Of a DNA stretch of 64,000 nucleotides, positions 1 through 8,809 are shown one piece after another. Each line of letters begins with the position of its first letter. Position 1 is the stretch's first letter. Source of the DNA: Campylobacter porcelli (GTDB lineage: Bacteria; Campylobacterota; Campylobacteria; Campylobacterales; Campylobacteraceae); assembly GCF_002139855.1 (NCBI RefSeq), contig NZ_CP018789.1:1550001-1614000 (forward strand), written 5' to 3'. The notes under the pieces were generated by a model. It ran no database searches. It was not told the DNA's origin and was given only the letters and a program-made list of their open reading frames with translations. The position numbers and the translations under genes were made by a program.

Positions 1-494
1 GCTATAAAGTCAAATGTGCGAATAACTGGGAAAAAGATAATCCAAAAAAAGTATAATGGTCTAGCTATCAAAAGCACGGCTTGTTCGGCCTTAGCGATTG
101 CTACTGACTTTGGCACAAGCTCGCCTAAGACAACATGTAATAAAGTAATAAAACTAAAAGCGATAACAAATGATACTGTGTGTAAAGTAGTGATATTATC
201 AATGCCAAATATTGATTTTAACGGCTCTCTAATAATATCAGCCACGGCTGGTTCCCCAATCCATCCAAGAGCAAGGGAGCTAAGGGTAATGCCTAATTGC
301 GTAGCACTAAGATAAGTATCTAGCGAATTTGACATTCTTAGGGCGAGTTTAGCATTTGGTCGTCTCTCTTTGACAAGCTCTTCTAAACGAGACCTTCTAA
401 CCTTAACAATACAAAACTCAGACAAGACAAAAAAGCCATTTAAAAATATGAAAATGGCTGCCAAAATTATCATAATAATGGGGTAACTCTCCAA
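1..494 (-). CDS. CNNM/DUF21 (HlyC/CorC-family) membrane protein, 3' part cut off by window edge
   Basis: Reverse-strand reading gives an open frame running off the window start. It encodes the N-terminal DUF21/CNNM transmembrane domain of the CorC/HlyC family, which are putative Mg/Co or ion efflux proteins of the inner membrane. Visible: first membrane segment (IILAAIFIFLNGFFVLSEF), then the family motif VRRSRLEEL, a TYLSATQLGITLSSLALGW stretch and a further hydrophobic block ending at the edge. The CBS pair expected downstream is outside the window. The start is taken as TTG at 494, because AAGGA sits 6 nt before it and no such site precedes the ATG at 473; ATG 473 is the alternative. Transcribed away from cmeABC in the same direction, with its own promoter. 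Confidence 0.85.
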   Translation of the reverse strand, partial: MESYPIIMIILAAIFIFLNGFFVLSEFCIVKVRRSRLEELVKERRPNAKLALRMSNSLDTYLSATQLGITLSSLALGWIGEPAVADIIREPLKSIFGIDNITTLHTVSFVIAFSFITLLHVVLGELVPKSVAIAKAEQAVLLIARPLYFFWIIFFPVIRTFDFI

Positions 495-528
495 AATATG
501 TCCTTAAAAATCTAGATAAATAGCTCCA

Positions 529-534
529 ATTATA
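529..534 (-). promoter_or_regulatory. Extended -10 promoter element for the CorC-family gene
   Basis: On the minus strand TGCTATAAT (extended TG plus a perfect TATAAT) lies about 35 nt before the TTG start. It falls between the cmeC stop codon and this gene, so the gene need not depend on readthrough from cmeABC. No clear -35, as is usual for Campylobacter sigma70 promoters. Confidence 0.55.
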
Positions 535-556
535 GCATAAATTTTAGAAATTTAGA

Positions 557-1957
557 CTAATTTGAGCTTTGCTGGATTAAATTCTCTCTTGTTTTATTAT
601 CTGTCTCATACTCAAAACCACCGCCAAAAGCCTTAAATACAGAAACAATGCTATTTACAGCTTCTAAATTCGCACTAGATAAGCTTAATTTTGCCGATAG
701 CAAATTTCTTTGAGAATCTAGTAGCTCCAAATGACTGCTATAACCAGCATCATAGCGACTTTGAGCTATGTCATAGACCTTTTGTTGGCTTGATACTAAA
801 TTTTCCATACTACGGGCTTTCATAAGCGAATTTTTCCTATCATCAAGTGCGGTTCTAATCTCGCTAAAGGCATTTTTAACAGCCTTATCATAGGCTAAAA
901 AAGATGCGTTTTGATCCAAATTTGCTAGTTCAACACTATTATATGTGCGACCAAAATCTATAAGCGGTGCTAGTAAGCTCCCGCCTACATTCCACGCTGT
1001 TTTATTAGAATTTATCAAATTATCTAAATCATTGCTAGTATAGCCAAACATACCTGTGATGGAAATTTGAGGTAGCCACTGAGTTCTAACTACACCGACT
1101 AAAAAATTGCTTGACTTTAATCTCTCAAGCGCACTTGCTACATCGGCTCTTTTTAATAAAATATCTGAGCTAATACCGCTTGGAACTTCAGGCAACATCG
1201 GTAAATTAGTAGATACATTCATATCAGAATACAAAATTTCATTTAAATCTCCGCCAACTAATATTACAAGAGATGAGTTAGCTTGTGAGATTTGCATTTG
1301 TAAGCTAGCTAGCTGAGCCCTTGCCTCATCAGCAGTAGCAACAGCTTGAGCGTATATCAACTCATCTATCTCACCAGCAGCTAATTGCATAGCTCTATAC
1401 TCCACACTTTGAATATATGAATTTAGCGTATCTAGCAAGATCTGCTCTTGCTCTTTTAAGGAGACAAGCAAGAAATATGTATTTGCCACGCTACTTGCTA
1501 GGCTAATTCTAGCACTCTCATAATCAAATTTAGTAGCATTATATATAGACTGGCTTGCATTTGCCTTATCTCTTACTCTACCCCACAAATCAAGCTCATA
1601 GCTCAAAACAGCACTTAGAGAAAATTTATTTATATTATTGCTACTAGTATCTGCTCTACCATCTTTAGTCGCTTCGCCTTGTAATGAGATATTTGGAAGA
1701 TACTCAAGCCTATCTAGCCTTAGATTGATTCTAGCTTTTTCTATATTATTTAACGCAATGAGTAGATCGCTATTGTTTTGTAATGATTTTTGGATTAATA
1801 TATTTAACTTATCATCACCAAAGCTCTCCCACCACTTCTGACTAACGCTATAATAATCCATCTGGTATCTATACTCTTGCTCTATCTCAATCATATCAGG
1901 GCGAAGTGAGCAACCACTAATAATAGCTGCTATAAAAACCATAATAATCCTATTCAT
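557..1957 (-). CDS. cmeC: CmeC-type outer membrane efflux lipoprotein (RND tripartite pump)
   Basis: Outer-membrane channel of the CmeABC multidrug/bile pump, TolC/OprM (NodT) family. The start ATG at 1957 has GGAG 6 nt upstream; a TTG four codons earlier is in frame but lacks a site. Lipoprotein signal MNRIIMVFIAAIISGC puts the lipidated cysteine at residue 16. The body shows two outer-membrane-efflux repeats with long helical segments (LELLDSQRNLLSAKLSLSSA near the end; SRYDAGYSSH is typical). The start overlaps the cmeB stop by 8 nt, so translation is probably coupled. No terminator is evident after the stop. About 466 residues, normal for the family. Confidence 0.93.
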   Translation of the reverse strand: MNRIIMVFIAAIISGCSLRPDMIEIEQEYRYQMDYYSVSQKWWESFGDDKLNILIQKSLQNNSDLLIALNNIEKARINLRLDRLEYLPNISLQGEATKDGRADTSSNNINKFSLSAVLSYELDLWGRVRDKANASQSIYNATKFDYESARISLASSVANTYFLLVSLKEQEQILLDTLNSYIQSVEYRAMQLAAGEIDELIYAQAVATADEARAQLASLQMQISQANSSLVILVGGDLNEILYSDMNVSTNLPMLPEVPSGISSDILLKRADVASALERLKSSNFLVGVVRTQWLPQISITGMFGYTSNDLDNLINSNKTAWNVGGSLLAPLIDFGRTYNSVELANLDQNASFLAYDKAVKNAFSEIRTALDDRKNSLMKARSMENLVSSQQKVYDIAQSRYDAGYSSHLELLDSQRNLLSAKLSLSSANLEAVNSIVSVFKAFGGGFEYETDNKTRENLIQQSSN

Positions 1958-4900
1958 CTTTTGCTCCAAATTTAGCTCTTTTGCTATCTAGCCACTCATT
2001 AAAGCTCTCTAATATATAGAAAAATAGTGGCACAAAAAATATCGCAATTGTAGATGCTGCTATCATACCACCAATTACGCCAGTACCTAATGCGTGGCGT
2101 GATGCAGCACCTGCTCCAGTAGCTAACGCCATCGGTAAAACCCCTAAAGTAAAGGCTAGTGAAGTCATAACAATCGGTCTAAATCTCATCTTAGAAGCAC
2201 TAATGGCCGCATCTTTTATGCTTTTACCAGCGATATGCTCTTGCATAGCAAATTCAACTATCAAAATCGCATTTTTAGCCGCTAAGCCTATTAAAAGAAG
2301 CAATCCAATCTCAAAATAGACATCATTGCTAAGACCACGCAAATATGTAAAAGCTAACGCCCCAAATACCGAGAATGGCACGGCTGTCACAACTGCTAAA
2401 GGCATTAGCCATCTCTCATATTGAGCTGCCAAAATCAAAAATACAAATATAAGACCAAATACAAATGCTTGAGCTCCTTTACCTGTGCTACTGACCTCTT
2501 GATATGCTGAACCGGCCCAACCTATATTATACTCATTACCAAGCTCTTCTTTTATAATCCTTTCAATCTCTTTAATAGAATCTCCAGAAGTATATCCAGG
2601 CTTTGGCTCACCCATAATTTTAGCGGCTGGAAAGCCATTAAATCTATCGACATTATCAGGGCCAAGACCCCTTGTAAGAGTAACAATAGAATCAAGTGGC
2701 ACTAAATTTCCACTTGCACTACGCACATAAAGTAGCCCCAAATCATCAGGAGAATCTCTATAACTCTCATAGGCTCTTATATTTACCTTATAGGTCTTAC
2801 CAAGGATGTTAAAATCATTTACATAGTATTGACCTATGGTTGAATTGATAGTATCAAATATATCATTAAATGAAATTCCCATCATCTTAATCTTATCTCT
2901 ATTTAGCGTTAGATTATATAGAGGGAAATTAGTATCAAGCGTGGTTCTAACTTGAGTTAAAACTGGGCTTTGATTGGCTTTTGCTACGACCCTTTGCACA
3001 TCGGCTTCTATTTGATTATAATTCTTACCGGTTATATTTTGTGCGTATAATTCAAAACCACCTGTCATAGATAGCCCCATAATCGGCGGTGGCGTAGTAA
3101 CAAAAGCTAAAGAGTTTCTATCAGCACCATAGAGCATACCCATAAATTGCCCCGCCATAGTAGCGGCTGAATTTTCTATACCGGGACGCTCATTCCACGG
3201 CTGAAGAGTGATAAACATCATACCAGCATTCTCTCTAAGCGACCCAGCCATCATATCATATCCTGTTAGCGTGGTTACGCTTTTGACATTTGGATTTTTA
3301 GATACAACACTTTCTATAAATGCAGCATCTTCAAGAGTTCTTGGTAGGGTTGAGGCTGGAGGTAAATTTATGATAGTTAAAATACTTCCCTTATCCTCAG
3401 CTGGGACTAGTCCGCTAGGAATTATCTTAAACAGCTCAATCATCATAAAAATTATAATCCCAACGCTAATTAAGCTAATAATCACATGACGCAAAATCCT
3501 TGCTACACCAGCTGAGAATATCCTTGTTGAAAAGTCAAAAAATTCATTAAATTTACGCACAAACCAAAATGGTGGTTTCTCCTTTTTACGCAGTATTATC
3601 GCACAAAGTGCAGGAGTAAGAGTAAGAGCTACAAGCCCTGATATACACACAGATACAACCAAAGTTAGAGCAAATTGCTTTTGTATCACACCCACAAAAC
3701 CTTCCATAAAAGAAACTGGGATAAATACCGCTGAAAGCACTAACACAATGGATATAACAGGTGCCATAATCTCATCCATAGCCTTGATGGTGGCTTCTTT
3801 GACGCTTAAATTTGGCTCTTCGTGTAAAATCCGCTCGACATTTTCTATAACGATAATAGCATCATCAACGACAATCCCAATAGCCAAAATAAGAGCAAAA
3901 AGGGTAATTAAATTTACAGAAAATCCCATTACATAAATTCCCGCAAATGCCCCCAAAATAGATACTGGAACGGTAAGCAGTGGAATAAAAGTAGCCCTAA
4001 GATTTCCTAAAAACATATATATAACTATCACAACCAAAATAATTGCTTCTATAAAGGTTTTAATAACCTCATCAATAGATACTTTGACAAATTCAGTCGT
4101 ATCATATGCTACTCTATAGGTCATATCCCCTGGGAAACTCTCTTTTAACTGATCGACTCTAGCCTTTACAGCTTCAGCAGTTTCTAGGGCATTTGCACCA
4201 CTTTGTAAAAATATAAGCACTGGCACCATACTACCACCATTAAAACGCCCAGCAAATGCATAACTTTGCGATCCAAGCTCTATACTAGCGACATCTTTTA
4301 ATCTAATAATATTACCACTTAAATCAGCCCTTACTATAATATCTTCAAATTCGCTAATCTGCGTTAGCCTACCCTCTGGCTTGATAGAATATACATAAGG
4401 GTTACCAGTAGCCATAGGCTGCTCACCAATCTTACCAGCTGCATATTGTGAATTTTGCTCTCTAATGGCCGCTATTACCTCATTTATAGTCATATTATAG
4501 TGTTTTAGCATTTCAGGCTTGATCCAAATTCGCATAGAATACTCTTTATTACCGATTACTACGGCATCCCCTACGCCTTTTACACGCTTTAGCTCATCTG
4601 CTATATTGATACTTACATAATTAGATAGCTCTGTATCATTCATCTTTTTGCTTGGATCATAAAATGCTAAAACCTCTAATATATTACTACTTCGCTCATC
4701 AACCTTTACGCCAACCCTACGCACCTCTTCTGGCAATTTTGATAGTATCGGACTTACTCTATTATTGACATTTACTGAAGCCGTTTGCGGATTGGTGCCA
4801 ATTTCAAAAAATATATTTAAGCTCATAGTCCCAGATGAGCTTGATGTGCTTTGCATATATATCATATCATCAACGCCATTTATAGCCTCTTCTAATGGAG

Positions 4901-5090
4901 CGGCTACGGCACTGGCTATGGTTTGAGCATCAGCACCACTATATGTGGCTTGGACGACGATTTGTGGTGGGGTGAGTTGTGGATACTCCTCCACGGCGGC
5001 ATTTTTAAGCCCGATTAAACCAGCTAAAACAATTATGATAGAGATAACGCACGCAAAAACTGGGCGATTTATAAAAAATTTAGAAAACAT
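1950..5090 (-). CDS. cmeB: CmeB-type RND multidrug efflux transporter
   Basis: Inner-membrane proton/drug antiporter of the AcrB/HAE1 family, 1046 residues, the usual length. N-terminal MFSKFFINRPVFA is the classical RND start. The proton-relay aspartate pair is present (GIVVDDAIIVIENVER, D409-D410) in TM4, and two large periplasmic porter loops and the C-terminal membrane block (FEIGLLLLIGLAAKNAILIVEFA) are intact. It begins one base after the cmeA stop codon and overlaps cmeC, so the three genes form one operon. In Campylobacter, CmeABC exports bile salts and many antibiotics; the substrate range here is inferred from family only. Confidence 0.95.
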   Translation of the reverse strand: MFSKFFINRPVFACVISIIIVLAGLIGLKNAAVEEYPQLTPPQIVVQATYSGADAQTIASAVAAPLEEAINGVDDMIYMQSTSSSSGTMSLNIFFEIGTNPQTASVNVNNRVSPILSKLPEEVRRVGVKVDERSSNILEVLAFYDPSKKMNDTELSNYVSINIADELKRVKGVGDAVVIGNKEYSMRIWIKPEMLKHYNMTINEVIAAIREQNSQYAAGKIGEQPMATGNPYVYSIKPEGRLTQISEFEDIIVRADLSGNIIRLKDVASIELGSQSYAFAGRFNGGSMVPVLIFLQSGANALETAEAVKARVDQLKESFPGDMTYRVAYDTTEFVKVSIDEVIKTFIEAIILVVIVIYMFLGNLRATFIPLLTVPVSILGAFAGIYVMGFSVNLITLFALILAIGIVVDDAIIVIENVERILHEEPNLSVKEATIKAMDEIMAPVISIVLVLSAVFIPVSFMEGFVGVIQKQFALTLVVSVCISGLVALTLTPALCAIILRKKEKPPFWFVRKFNEFFDFSTRIFSAGVARILRHVIISLISVGIIIFMMIELFKIIPSGLVPAEDKGSILTIINLPPASTLPRTLEDAAFIESVVSKNPNVKSVTTLTGYDMMAGSLRENAGMMFITLQPWNERPGIENSAATMAGQFMGMLYGADRNSLAFVTTPPPIMGLSMTGGFELYAQNITGKNYNQIEADVQRVVAKANQSPVLTQVRTTLDTNFPLYNLTLNRDKIKMMGISFNDIFDTINSTIGQYYVNDFNILGKTYKVNIRAYESYRDSPDDLGLLYVRSASGNLVPLDSIVTLTRGLGPDNVDRFNGFPAAKIMGEPKPGYTSGDSIKEIERIIKEELGNEYNIGWAGSAYQEVSSTGKGAQAFVFGLIFVFLILAAQYERWLMPLAVVTAVPFSVFGALAFTYLRGLSNDVYFEIGLLLLIGLAAKNAILIVEFAMQEHIAGKSIKDAAISASKMRFRPIVMTSLAFTLGVLPMALATGAGAASRHALGTGVIGGMIAASTIAIFFVPLFFYILESFNEWLDSKRAKFGAKDE

Positions 5091-6164
5091 CTATTCGCCT
5101 TTTGTTGCTACAATCTGCACAAGCGAGCCATCTTTGATCTTTTTAAAATTATCCAAAACTACCTTATCTCCATCTTCTAATCCACTTGAGATTACTACGC
5201 TTATGGCATCTTGAGAGGCAATTTTAATGGCTTTTTTTACCACTTTACCATCTTGAACGACATAGACAAATGGATTTACTAAATCTTGTAATACGGCAAT
5301 TTGCGGAATTTTAAATCCATTTTTTTGATAAAATCCATGCACTTTAACAGCGGCAAATACTCCTGGGCGAATTTGGGTTTGGTTATTATCAAATTTAGCC
5401 TTTGCTTTTATCGTGCCACTATTTTGATCGATTACGCTATCGATAAAATTAATAGTCCCATTATACTCATTGCCATTACTTAGCCTAATCTCCACTTTAG
5501 AATCTAGCTGCTTCCACTGACCGCTTGCACTTTTTTCATCTATATTGAGCTTATCAGTATCAGAAATGCCAAATTCTACAAATATCGGATTTAGCCTTGT
5601 GATACGCACTAGATCATTATCAGTAGCACTCACATATGAGCCAACATCTTTAAGAGTATCGCCAATCACCCCATCAAATGGTGCCCTAACCACCGAATAA
5701 TCCAAATCCACTTTAGCGTTATTTAAATTTGCTAGTGCTGAGCCATACGCACTACTAGATGCGTCAAATTCTTTAGCTGATATTGCATTTTTAGATCTTA
5801 ATATCACTGCTCTATCATATTGTGCTTTGGCGTTTTTATAAGTTGCTAGCTTCTCATTATAATTGGCTCTATATTTTGCTTCATCGATTTGATATAGCTT
5901 CTCTCCTTGTTTAATCGTGCTTCCAGGGGTAAAAAACTGCTTTTCAATGGAGCCAACTACCTTACCTTTGATAATCACATCCATATCACTAACAACTTGA
6001 CCATTAAATTCAAGAGTTATCGGAATATCTCCCATCTTTGCTACCAATACGCTTACTGGCAATGCTGGAGCGGTTTGCTGAGTGCTATTTTTCTTACTAT
6101 CGCTGCAGCTTACCATCATCAAAGCAGTAAAGCCAAGAGCCAAAATTCTCCCTAATTTATTCAT
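5091..6164 (-). CDS. cmeA: CmeA-type periplasmic adaptor (membrane fusion) lipoprotein
   Basis: Membrane-fusion protein linking CmeB to CmeC; AcrA/MexA family, 357 residues. Lipoprotein signal MNKLGRILALGFTALMMVSC gives lipidated Cys20. The order is the expected one: first barrel/lipoyl half (FNGQVVSDMDVIIKGKVVG), helical hairpin around residues 95-150, second lipoyl half (VVRAPFDGVIG), then the beta-barrel. AAGG lies 7 nt before ATG 6164. First gene of the cmeABC operon. The C. jejuni repressor gene cmeR normally sits just upstream; here ccoG occupies that place, so any repressor is encoded elsewhere. Confidence 0.94.
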   Translation of the reverse strand: MNKLGRILALGFTALMMVSCSDSKKNSTQQTAPALPVSVLVAKMGDIPITLEFNGQVVSDMDVIIKGKVVGSIEKQFFTPGSTIKQGEKLYQIDEAKYRANYNEKLATYKNAKAQYDRAVILRSKNAISAKEFDASSSAYGSALANLNNAKVDLDYSVVRAPFDGVIGDTLKDVGSYVSATDNDLVRITRLNPIFVEFGISDTDKLNIDEKSASGQWKQLDSKVEIRLSNGNEYNGTINFIDSVIDQNSGTIKAKAKFDNNQTQIRPGVFAAVKVHGFYQKNGFKIPQIAVLQDLVNPFVYVVQDGKVVKKAIKIASQDAISVVISSGLEDGDKVVLDNFKKIKDGSLVQIVATKGE

Positions 6165-6269
6165 ATATAGCCTTTCAAATTTTTGCGATATTCTACAACA
6201 AATTTAATAAAAAAAAATTAATATAAGCAGTTTTAACCAAAAAAATGATTAATATTTTCCAGTTTTATC

Positions 6270-6286
6270 TTGATATTTGTTATCAA
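6270..6286. promoter_or_regulatory. 17-bp perfect palindrome TTGATA-N5-TATCAA upstream of cmeA
   Basis: TTGATATTTGTTATCAA is a perfect inverted repeat (6-bp arms, 5-bp centre) about 105 bp before the cmeA start. It does not match the published CmeR site (TGTAATAAATATTACA). The same arms and spacing recur before exbB (9534-9550). Its right arm is also the left arm of the longer stem-loop at 6281-6312. Likely a transcription-factor operator or part of an RNA switch; the regulator is unknown. Confidence 0.45.
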
Positions 6287-6312
6287 AAGGAGAGCCAAAT
6301 CTCCATTTGATA
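6281..6312 (-). terminator. Strong stem-loop directly after ccoG stop (terminator or attenuator)
   Basis: Arms TATCAAA-x-GGAGA and TCTCC-x-TTTGATA form 7 + 5 bp with one internal mismatch and a 6-nt loop (GCCAAA on the plus strand). It starts 2 nt after the ccoG stop on the minus strand. No U-tract follows, so it may terminate poorly and let some ccoG transcription reach cmeA. Confidence 0.5.
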
Positions 6313-6313
6313 A

Positions 6314-7690
6314 TTATTTTGAATTTAAAGCTTTTTCTAGCTCAATCTGTTTAGGATAGACAAAAATTGTTTTACGATCAACGCTAATTAACTCTTTATT
6401 ATCATTAGCGTATGCATGAATCATAATATCTATTGGCGTATCGTGTCTAGTATCATTTACCAAAGTATGGGTGGTGCTTAGCACTACTATAATCTTCTTC
6501 TTGCCACCAGCTTTGAGAGTTATAGGCTTTAGAGGTCTATCGATTGCTATTTTAGTCTCATTGACATCAAAATAGTAAGAGTGCTCTGTATTATCTGTAT
6601 TTTGGATTAAAAATGTATAGGCGTTTTGAACTTTTAAGCTATTATCATCAAGCACTTGAATGCTATATAGCTGGGTTGCTCTATTTATGTTTAGTAGCAT
6701 ATGCTCTTTTTTAGTCGTCATAACGCCAAGTGCGATTATAGCTACGCACAACACAACCATATAAGCAATTGTTCTAAATCTAAAATATTTAACCTTATTT
6801 CCAGTTTTTACAGCCTTAGCACTTGTCCAATTTATCAAACTTTTTTTACCAAGCTTACCCATCACTTCACTACACGCATCGCTACACTCTAAGCAGTTTA
6901 TACACTCTAGTTGCATGCCTTTTCGTATATCAATGTGAGTTGGACAAACCCTCACACAAGCCTCACAGCCAATGCACTCTGCATCTGGGGCGGTAGGCTT
7001 TTTGCCTAATTTCATATGGCCATCATAAATTTTACCACCACGATTTTCATCATAGATTACTTGAATGGTATCATTATCAAACATAACGCTTTGAATTCTC
7101 GCATACGGACAGACATAAACGCAGAAATTCTCAGCCAAATACACCACATCAAATACTAAAAACGCACTAATTCCTATTAAAATTCCAACTAAAAGCTTAT
7201 GCTCTGCTGGATTAGCAAGATAAGCAAAAAAATCCTCAGGTGGCACAAAATACCACATAAAATTACTCGCAGCGACAAAAGCAAGAGCTATCCAGATTAT
7301 CACTGAGATAAATTTTTTAATGATGTTGCCATCAAATTCTTTTTGCTTGTCTTTAATATTTTTACGAATTCTAAGAATTTTGGTGCTGATTAAATCTCTA
7401 TAAATTACACGAAATATCGTCTGCGGACAGGTCCATCCGCACCAAACCCTTCCGCCTAAAGTAGTCATAAAAAATATACTCAAAAACAAAATAATAAGCA
7501 AAAATGGCATCAAATATAGCTCTTGCATATCAAATGAAGTAAATAGCAAATGTAGCTGCTTTTTATCAAAGCTAAGCAAAAATAAATGATTGCCGTTAAT
7601 ACGAATAAATGGAGTTATCAAAGCTATTAAAGTAACGATAGAATAGACAATATAGCGTCGCTTCGTGTAGTGCGTAGGAGAGCAAGACAT
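6314..7690 (-). CDS. ccoG: Cytochrome c oxidase accessory protein CcoG (RdxA/FixG family)
   Basis: Membrane-bound polyferredoxin needed for maturation (copper delivery) of cbb3-type cytochrome oxidase. Visible: N-terminal membrane helices, a GWTCPQTIFR motif, a CVYVCPYARIQ motif, then two 4Fe-4S sets (CIGCEACVRVCP and CINCLECSDAC) around residues 240-275, one more membrane helix and a C-terminal Ig-like FixG domain. 458 residues, normal length. The preceding intergenic region is AT-rich and holds no other gene. It stands alone rather than with ccoNOQP. In the C. jejuni arrangement cmeR would be nearby; its absence here suggests rearrangement. Confidence 0.92.
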   Translation of the reverse strand: MSCSPTHYTKRRYIVYSIVTLIALITPFIRINGNHLFLLSFDKKQLHLLFTSFDMQELYLMPFLLIILFLSIFFMTTLGGRVWCGWTCPQTIFRVIYRDLISTKILRIRKNIKDKQKEFDGNIIKKFISVIIWIALAFVAASNFMWYFVPPEDFFAYLANPAEHKLLVGILIGISAFLVFDVVYLAENFCVYVCPYARIQSVMFDNDTIQVIYDENRGGKIYDGHMKLGKKPTAPDAECIGCEACVRVCPTHIDIRKGMQLECINCLECSDACSEVMGKLGKKSLINWTSAKAVKTGNKVKYFRFRTIAYMVVLCVAIIALGVMTTKKEHMLLNINRATQLYSIQVLDDNSLKVQNAYTFLIQNTDNTEHSYYFDVNETKIAIDRPLKPITLKAGGKKKIIVVLSTTHTLVNDTRHDTPIDIMIHAYANDNKELISVDRKTIFVYPKQIELEKALNSK

Positions 7691-7843
7691 TTGGAATTTC
7701 CTTTGAATTTTTGGCGACGATTATATAACTTCTTATATTAAAACATAATTAATAAAAAATTTTATATTATTTGTAATGAGTATTTAAGTTAAATTTGATT
7801 AAAATTACAATTTTTAAATTTTAAACGAAAGGTGGTGAGGATC

Positions 7844-8056
7844 GTGCCAGGAGTTAAGGTACATCCAAACGAGTCTTTTGATGAGGCATACAGACGCTTT
7901 AAAAAGCAAACTGATCGTAACTTAGTAGTTACCGAAGTTCGCGCTAGAAGATTTTTCGAGCCTATGACTGAAGTTCGCAAAAAGCAGAAAATTTCAGCTC
8001 GTAAAAAAATGCTTAAAAGACTCTATATGCTTAGACGCTATGAGTCAAGACTCTAA
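7844..8056 (+). CDS. rpsU: 30S ribosomal protein S21
   Basis: Small basic ribosomal protein that helps base-pairing of mRNA with the anti-Shine-Dalgarno sequence. 70 residues from GTG 7844 ([19 protein letters not shown]), the conserved family N-terminus; a GTG four codons upstream (7832) is in frame but would add non-conserved residues. The C-terminal helix is rich in Lys/Arg ([18 protein letters not shown]). Monocistronic, with a textbook terminator 9 nt after the stop. Confidence 0.97.
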   Translation: MPGVKVHPNESFDEAYRRFKKQTDRNLVVTEVRARRFFEPMTEVRKKQKISARKKMLKRLYMLRRYESRL

Positions 8057-8065
8057 TACCATAAT

Positions 8066-8086
8066 GACCGCTTCGGCGGTCTTTTT
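8066..8086 (+). terminator. Rho-independent terminator of rpsU
   Basis: GACCGC-TTCG-GCGGTC followed by five Ts: six-base-pair GC-rich stem with a stable UUCG tetraloop. The best-formed terminator of the window. Confidence 0.93.
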
Positions 8087-8235
8087 AACGCTATTTTTAT
8101 AGCTTTTTTGAATTTAACTATATTTTCCATTGCGTTTTAGCTATGTGTAGGCAAATGATAGCACTCCGCAAAAATATTTATTAGTGATGGATTAGCAAAA
8201 TTTAATCTTATAGCTAAATTTTACTTTAATATTAG

Positions 8236-8439
8236 CTAGTTTAAGTGCCTTAAAAAATTCCATAAAATGGTAAAAATGGCTAGTGTGGCAAAATATTTAT
8301 CCTTTGGGGCTAGAGTTTTATCATTAAAGCTATCATCAAGATATTTAATAGCCTTATCAAATATTGAGTTTTCACTAACGATTGACGCTTCTATTTGTTT
8401 ATAATCACTAATTAGCTTATTTGTGTCTAAATTTAGCAT
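8236..8439 (-). CDS. Small hypothetical protein in a decayed island
   Basis: 67-residue ORF with a good ribosome binding site (AAAGGAG 5 nt before ATG). The sequence is helical and acidic (DYKQIEASIVSENSIFDKAIKYLDD) and ends in a short hydrophobic segment. I do not recognise the family. It lies alone between the rpsU terminator and a repeat cluster; with the frameshifted remnant at 8810-9440 it looks like leftover from a mobile or phage-like element. The C-terminus (ILWNFLRHLN) may be a truncation product. Confidence 0.45.
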   Translation of the reverse strand: MLNLDTNKLISDYKQIEASIVSENSIFDKAIKYLDDSFNDKTLAPKDKYFATLAIFTILWNFLRHLN

Positions 8440-8460
8440 TTTTTCTCCTTTATTTATATT

Positions 8461-8714
8461 ATTTTAACTTCGCCGCACGAGCTAAGCCCAGCTTTGCGAC
8501 CAAAGTTTAGCACTTTACAAAAACCTCGGCTAAAGCCGTCGCATTCGCTGGTTTTCAAGGAAACCACCCCTAAAGGTGTCGCATTCGCTGGTTTTCAAGG
8601 AAACCACCCCTAAAGGTGTCGCATTCGCTGGTTTTGGAAACGCACTAAAGCCCCTACTTCGTAGGGTTACCCCTATTTTAACTTCGCCGCACGAGCTAAG
8701 CCCCACTTTGCGAC
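8461..8714. repeat. Pair of 40-bp direct repeats (8461-8500 and 8675-8714)
   Basis: The two copies begin ATTTTAACTTCGCCGCACGA and differ at only two positions (30 and 31: AG versus CC-A shift region). They flank the tandem repeat cluster at a 214-bp offset. GC content is clearly higher than the neighbourhood. Not coding: the reverse-strand frame through here is merely open across repeats. Confidence 0.8.
8538..8635. repeat. Tandem 40-bp repeats, two perfect copies plus a degenerate third
   Basis: Unit beginning GTCGCATTCGCTGG repeats identically at 8538-8577 and 8578-8617; a third copy from 8618 keeps 18 bases, then loses three (CAA) and diverges. Each unit contains two small hairpins, GGTTT-TCAAGG-AAACC and CACC-CCTAAA-GGTG. 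There are no unique spacers, so this is not CRISPR. Nearby are two further hairpins, CGGC-TAAA-GCCG (8527-8538) and CCCTAC-TTC-GTAGGG (8652-8666). It resembles a REP-like or mobile-element-end structure. Confidence 0.85.
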
Positions 8715-8809
8715 AAGGAGCCACACTCCCTTGACCCACCTCTTGTGCTTTGAACTATCTTTGAGAAAGTTATCCATCCGACAAATGCGGATTTTTTTGG
8801 TTGGTTTTT

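Noticed and set aside
16-315. Plus-strand 99-residue ORF at the window start
   Set aside because: It is the antisense shadow of the DUF21 domain on the minus strand, whose protein is clearly recognisable.
8538-8635. CRISPR array
   Set aside because: Repeats are directly adjacent with no unique spacers, only two full units, and no cas genes are nearby.
8530-8739. 69-residue minus-strand ORF across the repeats
   Set aside because: It is open only because the repeat units lack stops; unit length is not a multiple of three, so the peptide does not repeat, and it has no proper start site.
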